DNA of 64,000 nt from Marthasterias glacialis (taxonomy: Eukaryota; Echinodermata; Asteroidea; Forcipulatida; Asteriidae). Positions 48,801-59,404 of this stretch are shown one piece after another. Both the position numbers and the translations under genes were made by a program. Location: the NCBI GenBank assembly GCA_911728455.2, contig OU452219.1, positions 3,966,320-4,030,319 of the forward strand. Reading direction: 5' to 3'. Under the pieces are notes generated by a model. It saw nothing but the letters and a program-made list of their open reading frames with translations, did not search any database and was not told the origin of the DNA. Each line of letters opens with the position of its first letter. Positions within the stretch are counted from its first letter, which is position 1.

Positions 48801-51800
48801 GCTATTATCCCCTAACTATTGTAACGTGTTGCCTGCGCTACCCACACGAGCGACGACGATGGGGAATGTTTATCCCATACAGCTGATCTATCTACTTCTA
48901 TGATAGCTGCATAATGTCCACTCCCCCCCCCCCCCAATCGCCACAACAAAAAACCGGTGGCGGTGGCCGCGGCCGGCCAGTGAAGTCATCGCCCGAAAAA
49001 TGGGAGAATGCCTTCACTAAAGCTGCCAGGATTGGCAATCCGTTTGCAGCGAAAGCAGGAGGCTTGCTTGGCACATGACTGTTATTGGCCAAGCAAATGT
49101 GAAAAGATGGTCCAAGATTAGGGACACTACCATTAGTTTTTAGACTACAGCAGGCTGGTCACGATGAGAATATAAAGGATGTGGTCTTTGCCATAATTTT
49201 GATGGACAGGTTTGTGTCATAGAACTGTATTGTGAACATGCCTGCGTATATTTGAATTCATGAAGACTCACATTTGACAATATTTATGGTCAATCATGTC
49301 TGTGATGTCCACATTGTGCCAAGCTTATTCTCTCCCTTTCTACATTTGAACACGACCCGACAACACAGATTAGTCCTGGACCCAACTGGCATTCGTCCAA
49401 GTAATTTTTTTTACAACGAAGGGCCTACTTGCGATATAATGAAGAAACGTTCTCCATTGCAAGTATTAAGTTCGTCCATTTCGTCGTACACAGAATACAC
49501 TGTCTGTTTATGTCTGGGTTTTTTTACACGTGAATTTGTGCTGGATGGATATGAAGTCTGGATCCTCATGCCTCGTCGTTGTAATAATTCATACATAAAC
49601 AGAGCACCAGTCTACTTACAACATTGCTCAACATTGGCACGTAAACTTGACAGTTGCAACGGCTGGAAAAGCGTATAAGCTGACCTTTGACCGTGTTTTG
49701 TTTTTTTCACATTTTTCGTTAATCACGTGATATTTTGATGATTTTTTTTCGAGAACAACCATTTAAAAAATATTGTCTGTCATTCCACATCACTAAATTA
49801 GGTAAACAGTAAGCCGGTGTGTACCTTTAATTATTGTTTGGAATGACGCTTGGATACGCAGTTAGTTTCCATTGAAAACTTTGGTGGTGTCCAGCTCTGG
49901 TAAGAACATGTCCGTATACCCGCCAAGGGGAAATAACAGGGTACCAGTATAAAAATCACTTCATGATAAAACTGTAACCGAAGCTTACTTGGTAATGTGA
50001 GAGCTGTAGTAAAATTTCCATCACCACCGATACTGCAGAGAAATATAAAATAAAATGACGTCACCTTTAATTCAAGATATCCCCGGTTGAGAGATATATT
50101 CGCTACCTTGTGGAGGCATTAGACAAAAGGAAAAGCCACATGGGAATTCTAAAGAGAGGGATGCTCCACAGGGAATTTTGTGTTTAAATTCTATGAGAGG
50201 ATGTTAGGTACAGGAAAAAACAATGTCTACACAGGGATGCGTGGGAATTTGTGTTGCAACGCGTGTATTCATCACGTGTGTTTTTATCTATTCTAATTTT
50301 CTAGAATCAAATACTGAACCTGAAAAACTTCGGAATATAAAGGGTTAACGTTTTCGAATAACTGACACATAAAACTGTGACGACTTAGATTTATAGTTTT
50401 GTTGCACTGTACACACAACTAAGGTGAAGTGATGCTGCACAAGTACTGCGAGAACAAAACACGAACACCCCAGGAGGGAATCAAACCAACCACATTCATC
50501 ATTCCGGGGTGGTGTCCGAACCGTTAAGACCACCGCGGCTCCCCCGTTGGCGAGGGACAATTAAGTCTAGAAAGATTTTTACCTCCACGATGTTCCTCTG
50601 TACTCATTTAATACTTCAAAAACAGTACATGCTCGTGCCCCGTTGGCCGCCTTCAATAAAAAAACAAAACAGAAATTGAAAAATATTGAAAAGCATCAGC
50701 AAATATCAGAAATTATTACTGTATTGTATTTGACGAAATTAGTACAAATACAAGACGTGTTATATATTATATAGCTCTCGAAATAAACTAAAAGTTCACC
50801 TATCTTTTTAATTTTCACCTTGACATTTTTTTTCCAAGAAAAGTGAAAAATGCATTAGTGAATTACGCAAATTGAAAAAAAAAACGATGAAAGAAAAAAC
50901 GATAAAAATTTGGCTTGGGCAACAAACTTACAGTTATTGAATCGCCAAACGCACCAATAACCTTCACGTCTCCTGGTCTCAACTTATGAACTGGAATGAA
51001 CAAGAAAATCAGTCAATTAAAACATCTCAAGGAAGACAGTGTGTCTGAGAGTAGGTTGATGGGAGACGTTTGAGACGCTGGCGGCAGCAGACACAACGGT
51101 CCTTTTGGATAGTTCTGAACATGCTCACTATTGTACGCGTATAGATCTGAGCATGCGTAATACTGGTGAGAACTGTGAAAAAGAACCGTCCAAAAGTCTC
51201 CCATTAGAAAGAAATGTCCGACCCCCCCGCTGCCACAACAACCACCACCAAGCAACCTAAATAAACTGTTGAAAATGGCCAGGAAAACTTATATTACACC
51301 TTTAGATAAATTTAATGAAGGAGTTAAGCTTTTTAAAAAAGAGTGAAGACCTCACCCGATAAAGGAACCTCATCCGAGGCAGTTAAGGAACAATAGAACT
51401 CTATCCCATGAACCTGTACATTATAAATAGAAAGGGTACTTGGTAAATCTGGATAATTTGAAATTCTGGATATGGCGTAAAAGTAGCCTGAGAATAAGAC
51501 TCAAATAAAAACAAAAAACATTTAGTTATCCATAAATTGCTGATAATAGTAACATAGAAATTGTATTTCTTGTGCTTCTTCTTAGGCCTCTCAAAACGCC
51601 TTTAATACATTGCCCTCTGTTCAACTTTCATCTGTAGCATTGTAATCATTTCAATTCCTTAGGAGTGTGAAGCACACGGTTAAAAAACCTCGCAGATACC
51701 CATTTACCCCTTGGTGGTGAGAAGCAATTATATAGTTAAGTGTCTTGCTCAAGAACACAAATGTCACGACAGGGACTCGAACCACTAGAACTTGAGTTCG

Positions 51801-54800
51801 ATGCACTGGAAGACCGCTCGGCTGCGACATGCTGATACTATAAATTCCCGCGCTTCTCATGGTATTCACAAACCAACGTGCGCGCTCCGACCCGAAGGAC
51901 TCGGAAAATAATTTAAAAAAAAATACAACTGACAAATTTTTCAATTTGGAAACTTAATAGATTAATACTGGAACCAACTATCCAGGGAAATGTTTTCATT
52001 TGAAACATTGTCGTGCAGAATAAAAACCAACTCCCTGCTCCTATCATCTCGATGAAGCCAATTAAAATGAGCACATTGGAAACGTACAAAGTCTCCGATA
52101 AAACATTAACTGCTCACTTATGTTCCCTACAAACCGTGACCAGTAAATTAAGAGGTTGAAAATGAATAGAAAATACGGTACTCGTCATCTATAGCATTTT
52201 GACAAAGAAAAAGAGAGAGACCTACATTAAATAAAGCAAGGAGTCTGAATGCACTAATTAAAGGCAAGAAATCCACGTACATTTTCTGCAAGAGATGATT
52301 ATAGTCTGACTCTTTCAGGGCTGGGAAGGGGAATATCTATTTAAAGGCTTATTACGTCATGGTTTTTAGAAAAAAAACAAATTTATTGCTTTCAACCAAT
52401 ACTCCATCCGACCAACTTGTGAACTTTTCATCAAATTAGTAAACCAAGTATGATAATAATAATAAAAATATATATTTTGTTAAAACTTCGATATAAGAAA
52501 AAGTTTTTTTAAGGTTTTTTTCGTGTAAGTTCATAATGTTGGGCATTCAGGTTGGCTTAGTGGTTTCTTCCGTGCCTTTCACCTCTGTGGACCCCGGTTC
52601 GAATCCTGCTTCGGACCGGAGCCTTGCATGTGCATTGGGTTTTCAGTCCTATACCTGATTGCTTGGGTTTTCCCTTTGTGGGGTCCCCCCCCCCCACATC
52701 TATAAAACTGACATTTCTCTACTCAGGTATCTTCAGGCCTACTGGTCACAGTGCTAGTCGGTTTTGAATTTCGAAGCTCCTTTGGTTTCATTACCAGAAA
52801 GATTATAATAATAACAATAATAATATTAACTATATTCCTCTATTAATTATTCGAAACAAAGCAACTGTGATGTTTGCAACTTCATTCGCTGTTTTCTTGA
52901 TTTTGAAAGTGTTTCAGAAGAAAATATTTCTTTCTGGTGCTGGTATGGATTTTGTGAGCTTTCAGATTAAAACTAATCATATATATATATTTTTTAACTT
53001 GGTCTAATTATCAGTACTCTATGGGTCATCAGTCACACCATCAGCAACTTAAGCAAAATTAGCATGAATGACAATTATCTCTTATCGGTAGATTTGTTTT
53101 CAGTGTAGATTTTAGATCACCTAAGGGTCGTAGTTACGTAAGAACTTCAAAATATGTGGCCACATGTGGCTTTTTTTGTTTGTTATATAAGAATATATAA
53201 ATAAATACGGGAGAAAAGGGGGATTTATACGATTATGGCAAATCCGGGTGTCTTTCAGATTGGATGGGCGGGAGGTGGGGAGCACCTGGTAGTCGTGTCC
53301 ACATTAAATAACAACACTATATTATAAACTTAAGTGAAAAAAGGTTTTAGACACCCCATTTTGTAAAGGTACCGTAAATACATGGCACATGTGATGTGGA
53401 TATTAAAGACATAAAATGAACTGTTTTGAATCCCAAATCTTACCGTTTATAAGCTTGATGCCACCAAAATTGATATAGTTTCCTCACAGGCTTGTGAAGT
53501 TGTTCTGTTTGTTTGGAAACTAAAGATTTGAATGGATGGGTTTCCGAAAAAAAAACAAAAAAACATTATTAATGCCATCCGTTTAACTTAATATCATTTG
53601 GCACTAAGGGTCTAATGAATATACAAAACTACCGGTATACCACTGGAAGAATCATATTGTTTGGTAAATAATGGACTGCCGATCCTATCGTAATGTTTGC
53701 AGCCTTCTTGCGTATATAAGTCCAAGAAATTCAATGTGACCTGGGTTGGATTACACAAAACTAGTCCTAACATAGGACTAGTCCTAACTTATGACAAGTC
53801 CTATAAGTTAGGACTAGTTACTCATCCTTACTCAAGATAAGATTGGTCCTGCTTTGTGAAACCCACACCAGGGTGCAATTTCATGTAGGCATACAGCTGC
53901 TCAAGCAAATTAGTAGGATACAACTGTTTTTGTTTCAGCAGAAACTTGTTGTTTAGCTATTAGGGCTAGATTGGCTCAGTGGTTTATTCACCGCCTTTCA
54001 CATCTGTGGACCCCGGTTCCAATCCCTTGACTGGCGCTTTGCATGGCTTTACACATTGGGCCCAGACTGGTATAAATAGGAATACTTTTGGACCCCTTTG
54101 CGCAAGGACACCCCCCCCAAAAAAAAAAAAACAAACAAACAAACAAACAAACAAACAAACAAAAAACAAACAAACAAAAAACCAAACACCAAAGTGCTCT
54201 CGCAATACTAAGAACTTGAGATCACCGAGTTGTGATTAAGCTAGATAACAGATCTACACCTCTGTGTGACCCATCCTTGGCCCTTCCATGATAAGCCACT
54301 CGCGTTCTTTTAATCCGGGACACGCATTTATTTTATCTATTTCCATTGTTACTTTTTTAAACGATATAATTTTCCTTTGTTATTAGAATGTTGACTTACC
54401 ATCTTGCATTGCCAGAGGCCTGTACATTTTGTACAAACTTAAAGATAGAAACCTTAACTGCTTCCGAAATAAAGCAGCTTCGTAGAAGATTCTCTACTTT
54501 TCAAGTTTTCTCTTTATAGTTCTGATATATGTTCACTGTACACACTTTGTAGGTTTAACCATGGATGTATATTTCCTCCATGGTTTAAACATGCACTTAG
54601 ACATCATCTTGTGTCATGTTGAATGGACACAATGCCGTCAAAACTCTTAAAATGTTGCTGTTTGGAACTGCTCCTTATCCTTTTTAAGAGTTATTCATGC
54701 TATAAAACACCCAAAAAGTGTGATCTGTAATTAGTGAGTCGTGATTCAAAAAGCATAAATTTGCCTCTCGGAAATACGAACATCGGAACCACACTTTAAA

Positions 54801-57800
54801 TAGAAACATACGGTCCGCCATTTTGCGGAGTCTACAAAATGGCGGACTGTGTTCTGTCACAAAATTAAACCCCAAAACACACAATTTCAAGTAATATTTA
54901 TGTGAATCATTGTATTCTATACTTTTAAAATATCTTTGCAACCATACTCATTTCATAACAAACGCTTTTTGCAGCTACAAAAGCGCCCAGTCCGAAGGCA
55001 CCGTTTCCCTCTAAACACCTTGATCAGAATAAACCCTAAACTTTGACCGAACTATACCCTCACAATACCGCCAATCTTCCGCGGTGACAAGTCTTCTGCT
55101 ACTACGACTACTACTACAGCCCACACTGCAAACACAGTAATCGCTGTAATGATCAATTACAATGATTCCAGCGCCTGATAATCGATGTTCATAACGATAA
55201 GTTCGCTGACCTTAACTCAAAATCGGTCCCTGACTCTCTGTCGAGACAAAGGATTGGCAAATATTGTTATCTGATCACTGGAAATCTGGTGATGTTGCTA
55301 TGATTTGCAAAAAAAAAAAAAAGAAGAAGAAAAGAAGAAAAAAAAACACGCGAGGAAAGGCAGAGTCATCTTTGATGAACACACACGATGGTCACGTGCT
55401 AGTATTATAAAACGTGGTTACTTAATTAAACCATATTATGAGGTAAAACAAATTGGGTTAAAGACTCTTACGTCGGAATGGGGAGGTAAAGGTTGATTCG
55501 TTATGGCTTTAGGATTCCATTTCAAATATTGATTTTGAATGAAGAAGAGATCATACCATTTTTGTATATATATTGGATTTTGAAATTGCGCATGGCCTGT
55601 TAACAAATACTGGTTCTCTGTTGTGTGGTGATTCTGAGAGTTGTAACACGACCGCGGTAGAACCACCGAAGCTCAATGTTACAAAACATTATGTCACCTG
55701 ATTCTTGATTCAGATACTTTGGCATCACAGCTTTTCGAAAGACCTCTAACGTCACAGTTACGTGAAAATGTATACGTTATTTATTAAAATGAATAACCAG
55801 TGATTTGTTAGTGATGAATATTTTAATATTTTAAATAAATACATGGCTCGAAGCCATGCTTGCTCTTCCCTCATAATGGGATCGATCGAGCATTGTAGCG
55901 GAATGAATGAGGGCGCCCAGTGGCGGGTAGATAAGAGGGCTGGTACACCCGCCCCCTTTTTGGGCCAATGGTGGATTAGCTGTCTGTCTCAGTAGACACA
56001 GGGTTAAAACAAAACTTTTGAATTGAATTCGGGGAGGACAGGCGTTCTACATTAAACCACACAATACCTACGTTATTTCAACAATATTTTTAAATGGACT
56101 TCCCAACAAACGTATCCTTAAATAAAACAGCAAAGTCCTTAATTGTGGTAATTGACGCCCGTTGTGGAACTGCACTGTCAAGATTATTGACGGGTTAATT
56201 TGGATCGTGGCCGATGGGGCTTAGCGTATACCAGACTCAAGTTCTGGCGTTTTTGACCAGCTGCTGAGTGTGGGTTCGAGTCCCGGTCTTGACACTTGTG
56301 TCCTCAAGCAAGATACTAACCATTATTGCTTCGTCCTTTAGATGTGACGTTAAGCCGTATAGGTCTCGGATATTAATGCAAGTAAAAGAACCCAGTACAC
56401 TTATCGCTAAGAAAAATGAGATTACGCTTTGTTTCTGGAATGGGTGATATTTTGCAGCAGATTTGCATCGCACCACATACCGTGCATTATGCATGCCTCA
56501 CCAATCCCTGTGTCGTATTCTTCTCTAGATCCAGATCCAGAAAACAAACTTATCCTACAGCATAATCTTAATTGTGTATCAATTTTTTTAGAATCCTGAA
56601 TCATAACCAGACTTACATATGGCTCATTACAGTCTTTTCTCGGGCTGACATATTCCAGTTGACTCATAGCAGATTTGTACCTCTGCCAGTTATCTGTAAA
56701 TACATTTTTTTTTAAAGACACACACACAAAGTTGGTATAAATTACTGATACACGCAGCTAGAGAGGGATGTTTTTGGTTTTGTTCAAACAGTCTAGTTAT
56801 TTTTCAATTTCAATCGCGAATACAGAACTAGCCCCGCTATAGATCGTTATAATGGTGCAGCCATCTTTCGCTCATTCAAATCGATGTCACCAAACTGAGG
56901 CTAGAAGGAAAATAGTCAGGTTCCCCTTAGGCATAATGACAATCAGTAGGCCTAATCATATTTGATATGGTTGACACAAGACAAAGATGGTGGCAGCAAG
57001 ATAAAGGTGCATGTATTTTGAGGTCAGCGAATGATGTTTACATTCCATAGTACAGCAGAAATATGAGCGTGAAACTGAGGGCGCTGTACACTACGATATC
57101 ACAAAAGGAATTCAACGCCAAACCACAATACAATAATGTATACATGAGTAAACCCACAAAATAATTATTTGCTTCCTATTTTCTTTAGATTCATACATTT
57201 CGTGACTGTTCAACATTGAACAAAAAACCAGCTCATGTAGTTCAAACAGCTCACTCTAAACTCAAATTTTTAACTGAAATTTAACCAACATTGACATGAT
57301 AGATCTCCTTTGCTCCCTTTTGTAGACTGAGTTCTCATAAATAGTTTTTTTCTTTTCTTTTTTTCTGCTAAAAAGGGAAACCAAAATAATCTTGATACAG
57401 TGAACAAGAAAACAAATAATGATTGATAGCTTAGACAACTGCACATTAATACTGGTATAGGAACGCAGTCAAGACTATAAAATAATAGTAGGAAATTTTA
57501 ACCAAAAAAGATAGTTATTACATTAGCTTTGCTCCGATTTGCACAAGTTCTAGTAAACACCAACTTATTTGGCGAAAAAAAGGTAACGACTAGAAACATA
57601 GTGTCAAAACATCCACAGTCTTGCGTCAAATGGTTGATAAATTGGTAAATGGGCAATGTAAATATACAGTAATTTGAAAATAAAATGTACACTTTGTTCA
57701 TTTCAAGGATTATACATTGGAAAAGACAGCCAAAATAACTCTCTTTTTTTTTAAAGCTCTTACCATCAGTCTCCTCTGGCTTTGACGCAGTAGCAACGAT

Positions 57801-57833
57801 CACGCTTGCTAACAACGCAAGAAGCTTCATCAT
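39855..57833 (-). CDS. PLB1: Phospholipase B1-like GDSL lipase, paralog B, complete, 14 exons
   Basis: Exons in order: 57833-57764, 56693-56617, 51413-51356, 50990-50932, 50650-50583, 50032-49989, 47310-47202, 45904-45706, 44756-44668, 43924-43861, 43209-43105, 41931-41836, 41020-40952, 40049-39855. The sum is 1302 nt, 433 residues. Signal peptide: [16 protein letters not shown]. Block I is GAFGDSIT (Ser86), block [14 protein letters not shown] (Asn197), block [14 protein letters not shown] (Asp326, His329). The C-terminal tail ends in a hydrophobic stretch ([15 protein letters not shown]) like a GPI signal. Six internal exons (4-9) have exactly the same length as in paralog A, and all intron phases match. 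Differences: block II reads CAVPQSKS, with Gln158 where A has Gly177, and exon 10 is 15 nt shorter and lacks the CPC motif of A. Activity is therefore less certain than for A. Exon 12 ends at a weaker donor (GTACTA). Introns carry many SINEs and a 1.6-kb TIR element. Exon 3 (51413-51356) is divergent and the least certain, but it fits in length, phase and position. Confidence 0.92.
40425..40829 (-). other. Open minus frames in PLB1-like B intron 13, function unknown
   Basis: Two overlapping minus frames stay open here (134 and 94 codons). One is Cys/Gly-rich near its start ([10 protein letters not shown]). The region is less AT-rich than its surroundings. Neither frame matches a family I know, and there is no repeat partner in the window. 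It could be a relic retroelement, an intronic gene or chance. Confidence 0.2.
41140..41300 (+). repeat. SINE family 1, truncated, followed by (CAAA)n
   Basis: ACTGGACTCAAGCTCTGGTG, TGGGTTCGATTCCCGGTCTT and CACTTGTGTCCTTCAGCAAG mark the unit. It then runs into a CAAA/AAAC-rich microsatellite (41295-41375). PLB1-like B intron 12. Confidence 0.65.
42098..42255 (+). repeat. SINE family 2, 5' part
   Basis: TCAGTTTGGCTTAGTGGCAT and GGTTCTAATCGCAGCTCGGA match the family 2 head. It is cut short where a family 1 head begins at 42262. Confidence 0.55.
42262..42590 (+). repeat. SINE family 1 head with a different tail, (TTTA)n end
   Basis: The head TGGCGTGTCGTGGCCGAGCA and B-box GGGCTCGAATCCCAGTCATG match family 1, but the body (GCTTCTCTTCACCCAGGGGT, GGCAGCTCGGGGCTGTATAC) differs. 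It ends in ATTTATTT repeats (42542-42590). A distinct subfamily, in PLB1-like B intron. Confidence 0.6.
42588..42848 (-). repeat. SINE family 2, inverted
   Basis: Starts TATCTTTCTGGTAATGAAAC, contains GGATTCGAACCGGGGTCCAC, and ends ACCACTGAGCCAACCTGAAT. It is the reverse of the 36371-36617 unit and abuts the (TTTA)n tail of the neighbouring family 1 element. Confidence 0.7.
43548..43569 (+). repeat. (TA)n microsatellite
   Basis: About eleven TA units in PLB1-like B intron between exons 43924-43861 and 43209-43105. Confidence 0.7.
44530..44625 (+). repeat. tRNA-like repeat
   Basis: CTCGGATGGTGGAGCACCGG (A-box-like) and GCAGGTTCAAATACTGCTCC (B-box) have tRNA-like spacing, but the stems are not paired well. 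Likely a SINE head, close to the donor of exon 44756-44668. Confidence 0.4.
45989..46622. mobile_element. ACTCG-rich element with short TIRs
   Basis: The ends GCAGTGTTGTAGTAC and the complement GCAACACTGGG share an inverted CAGTGTTG. The interior repeats ACTCG-type pentamers on both sides of a tRNA-derived SINE (46319-46405). About 630 bp with the insert. PLB1-like B intron 7. Confidence 0.5.
46319..46405 (-). repeat. tRNA-derived SINE head, same family as 3720-3850
   Basis: The plus strand reads TGGGATTCGAACCCACGACA, CCATTCTAGAGCAGATGTCT and ACCGAGATTGCCCGG, matching the 3.7-kb copy. It is embedded in the ACTCG-rich element at 45989-46622. Confidence 0.6.
48202..49829. mobile_element. TTAA-flanked DNA element, 1.6 kb
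   Basis: TTAAAGGTACACACCGGCTT (48202-48221) is the perfect inverse of 49810-49829. TTAA at both outer ends fits a piggyBac-type target site with TIR AGGTACACACCGGCTT. No transposase is recognisable; the longest frame is 134 plus-strand codons (49274-49678) of unknown nature. Probably non-autonomous. PLB1-like B intron 6. Confidence 0.7.
50450..50550 (-). repeat. tRNA-like SINE head
   Basis: The minus strand reads GGGGGAGCCGCGGTGGTCTT (A-box region) and GGTTTGATTCCCTCCTGGGG (B-box region). The anticodon stem is not canonical. Lies 30 bp beyond exon 50650-50583 in the intron. Confidence 0.4.
51057..51207. repeat. Degenerate foldback repeat
   Basis: TGATGGGAGACGTTTGAGAC on the left and CCAAAAGTCTCCCATTA on the right, with ACGGTCCTTTTGGA-AGTTCT / AGAACTGTGAAAAAGAACCGTCC also inverted. 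Distant relative of the 61606-61720 family. PLB1-like B intron 3. Confidence 0.5.
51655..51835 (-). repeat. SINE family 1 related, inverted
   Basis: Contains AAGTGTCTTGCTCAAGAACA and GTCACGACAGGGACTCGAAC, then the complement of the GGACTCAAG/GGCCGAG head (CCGCTCGGCTGCGACA). PLB1-like B intron 2. Confidence 0.55.
52541..52806 (+). repeat. SINE family 2, full length
   Basis: CAGGTTGGCTTAGTGGTTTC, CCCCGGTTCGAATCCTGCTT, GCATGTGCATTGGGTTTTCA and the 3' end GTTTCATTACCAGAAAGATT. PLB1-like B intron 2. Confidence 0.7.
53965..54185 (+). repeat. SINE family 2 head running into (CAAA)n
   Basis: AGATTGGCTCAGTGGTTTAT and GACCCCGGTTCCAATCCCTT start the unit. It ends in a CAAA microsatellite at 54121-54182. 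PLB1-like B intron 2. Confidence 0.55.
56195..56420 (+). repeat. SINE family 1
   Basis: CGTGGCCGATGGGGCTTAGC (degenerate A-box), GTGTGGGTTCGAGTCCCGGT (B-box), CACTTGTGTCCTCAAGCAAG. PLB1-like B intron 2, downstream of exon 56693-56617. Confidence 0.65.
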
Positions 57834-59404
57834 TCAGACAGTGGCGTAAAATGCCTTCCCTGGTGTTCAATGTGTCCACAATTGCGAAGCAACAGGTAAC
57901 GGATCTAACAACAGAAACAGGCACGTTGGTATACTACAGGTCCCAGGAATCTAATGGCTTATACCCAACGTGAAATACAATATTTTGCTGTAGGCCAAGG
58001 GTTAACTTGTAGTAAATGATTAATTTGATTTTTTAAAGTTTTCCGTATTTAGTATAGTTTTTTTTAACCAAATTGGTCTTATACAACCGATTCGTATCTA
58101 ATATCTACACGATTGAGAAATACGATAACAAACACTTGTTGAGATATAAAGTAAACCATTATTGATTAGCATTTGTCTGGCCGCAGTTTCACTAACACAT
58201 TCATTGGATATTTTGTTGGTTACAAGATAAGCATGTTGTTGAAAAAGAATAAAAAATATTTAAAAAAATAAACCATATCCTCAAAACTTACAGCGATTTA
58301 CACGTGTTCTTTTTCGTAGTGATGATTCAACCGTGTGTTTACTGCTTGTCTATGAGGAAGCGTTGCGAAAAGTTTCATTCTTATTGCATGGTAAAACTTC
58401 CAAACGTAAGAAGGGACTACAAAAAAAGTAGAACAGGTTCCCTCGAAGTTGTATTTTGTTTCGTCAAAACGTCATTTCAATGGAACGTGATAACGAGGGG
58501 ACTAAATAATATTTCGAGGGAACTGTGCCTTTTTAAAAAAAATTTTTATAACCTGTTCAAATTTGTTTTGACTGTCCTTTTCGCGGCTCCGTACAAGTAT
58601 GTATTAATTCTCCCAATTAAAAAACAAAAGGTGATTGATAGATTTTTCATGGTTTAAAGTGCAGTGCTGTCGTGTCTTGACTCCATTGAAACAAATGTTC
58701 TTCTCAAAGGAGTTCACACACCCCAAGAAAACCACTCTTTGAAGAGATGAGTGTGAAATAAAGAGGGGGGGGGGGAGGGCGCATCGAGAAAAGGAAAAGA
58801 GAATGAATATAACTACCGGTGTTGTGCGTTTGAACTGGGTCTGACTTTAAGTTGCTGATGAGAATTGAAGCAGGTAACATATAAAGACTTCCCGAAGTGA
58901 AGCAAAAATTGCGTGGAAATAAACGTTTTCAAGCGAGCGCCACACATTGTGTAGGCCTATCCTCAACATCTTTCTGTGGAACGAGGCAAAGCGCCCGGCG
59001 GGCAAAATGACGTGGGAGGACAGCATCAGAGGGCAGACCTGAGCATTAGCGACTCTCAGAGAGCTTCGGGGGACAGGGACGGATGGGGCATGGACATTGG
59101 GGCTGGGCACATTCCCCCAACCTCATCTTAGTAACGCCCGCTGGAAAGGATAAGGAATAATGCGCCCTCGCCGTGAGAAACATTACTCGTTTTTTCTTAC
59201 CACGAGATGGCGCCCTTTATAAATTGGGCTTCTGGACGTCTCCAGCATAAATTGAAGGGAAAGAAAGACGTAAACCTGAATAGTGCCGAAAAACATTGAA
59301 AACAAAACATTTCTGAAGGCGTGAGAAAATGGATGCAGAGTGAAAAGTGTCACTGTAAACCTCACAGTTTGTCTTGTTCTTCCACTGCTGTGAAACCTGT
59401 GAAA
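57834..59404. promoter_or_regulatory. Divergent spacer, PLB1-like B / STYX; possible STYX promoter
   Basis: The two start codons point away from each other across 1.57 kb. The part 58960-59225 is richer in GC and CpG than its surroundings and includes TGACGTGG (CRE-like, about 59007) and GAGATGGCGCCC (about 59204), so it is the best guess for the STYX promoter and 5' UTR. A plus-strand frame of 117 codons (58304-58657) has no recognised domain and is probably chance. Confidence 0.35.

Noticed and set aside
49274..49678. 134-codon plus ORF inside the TTAA element
   Set aside because: No transposase motif or other domain visible; kept only as an observation on the element.
53445..53500. Candidate extra exon of PLB1-like B (minus, ends before GTAAGA)
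   Set aside because: The translation does not match the expected lipase segment, while 51413-51356 fits in length, phase and similarity.
54405..54426. Mini-exon with AG/GT borders (minus)
   Set aside because: Only about 20 nt, adds nothing that aligns with PLB1, and would break the phase between exons 2 and 3.
58304..58657. 117-codon plus ORF between PLB1-like B and STYX
   Set aside because: Low-complexity hydrophobic and basic composition, AT-rich, no domain; likely chance.
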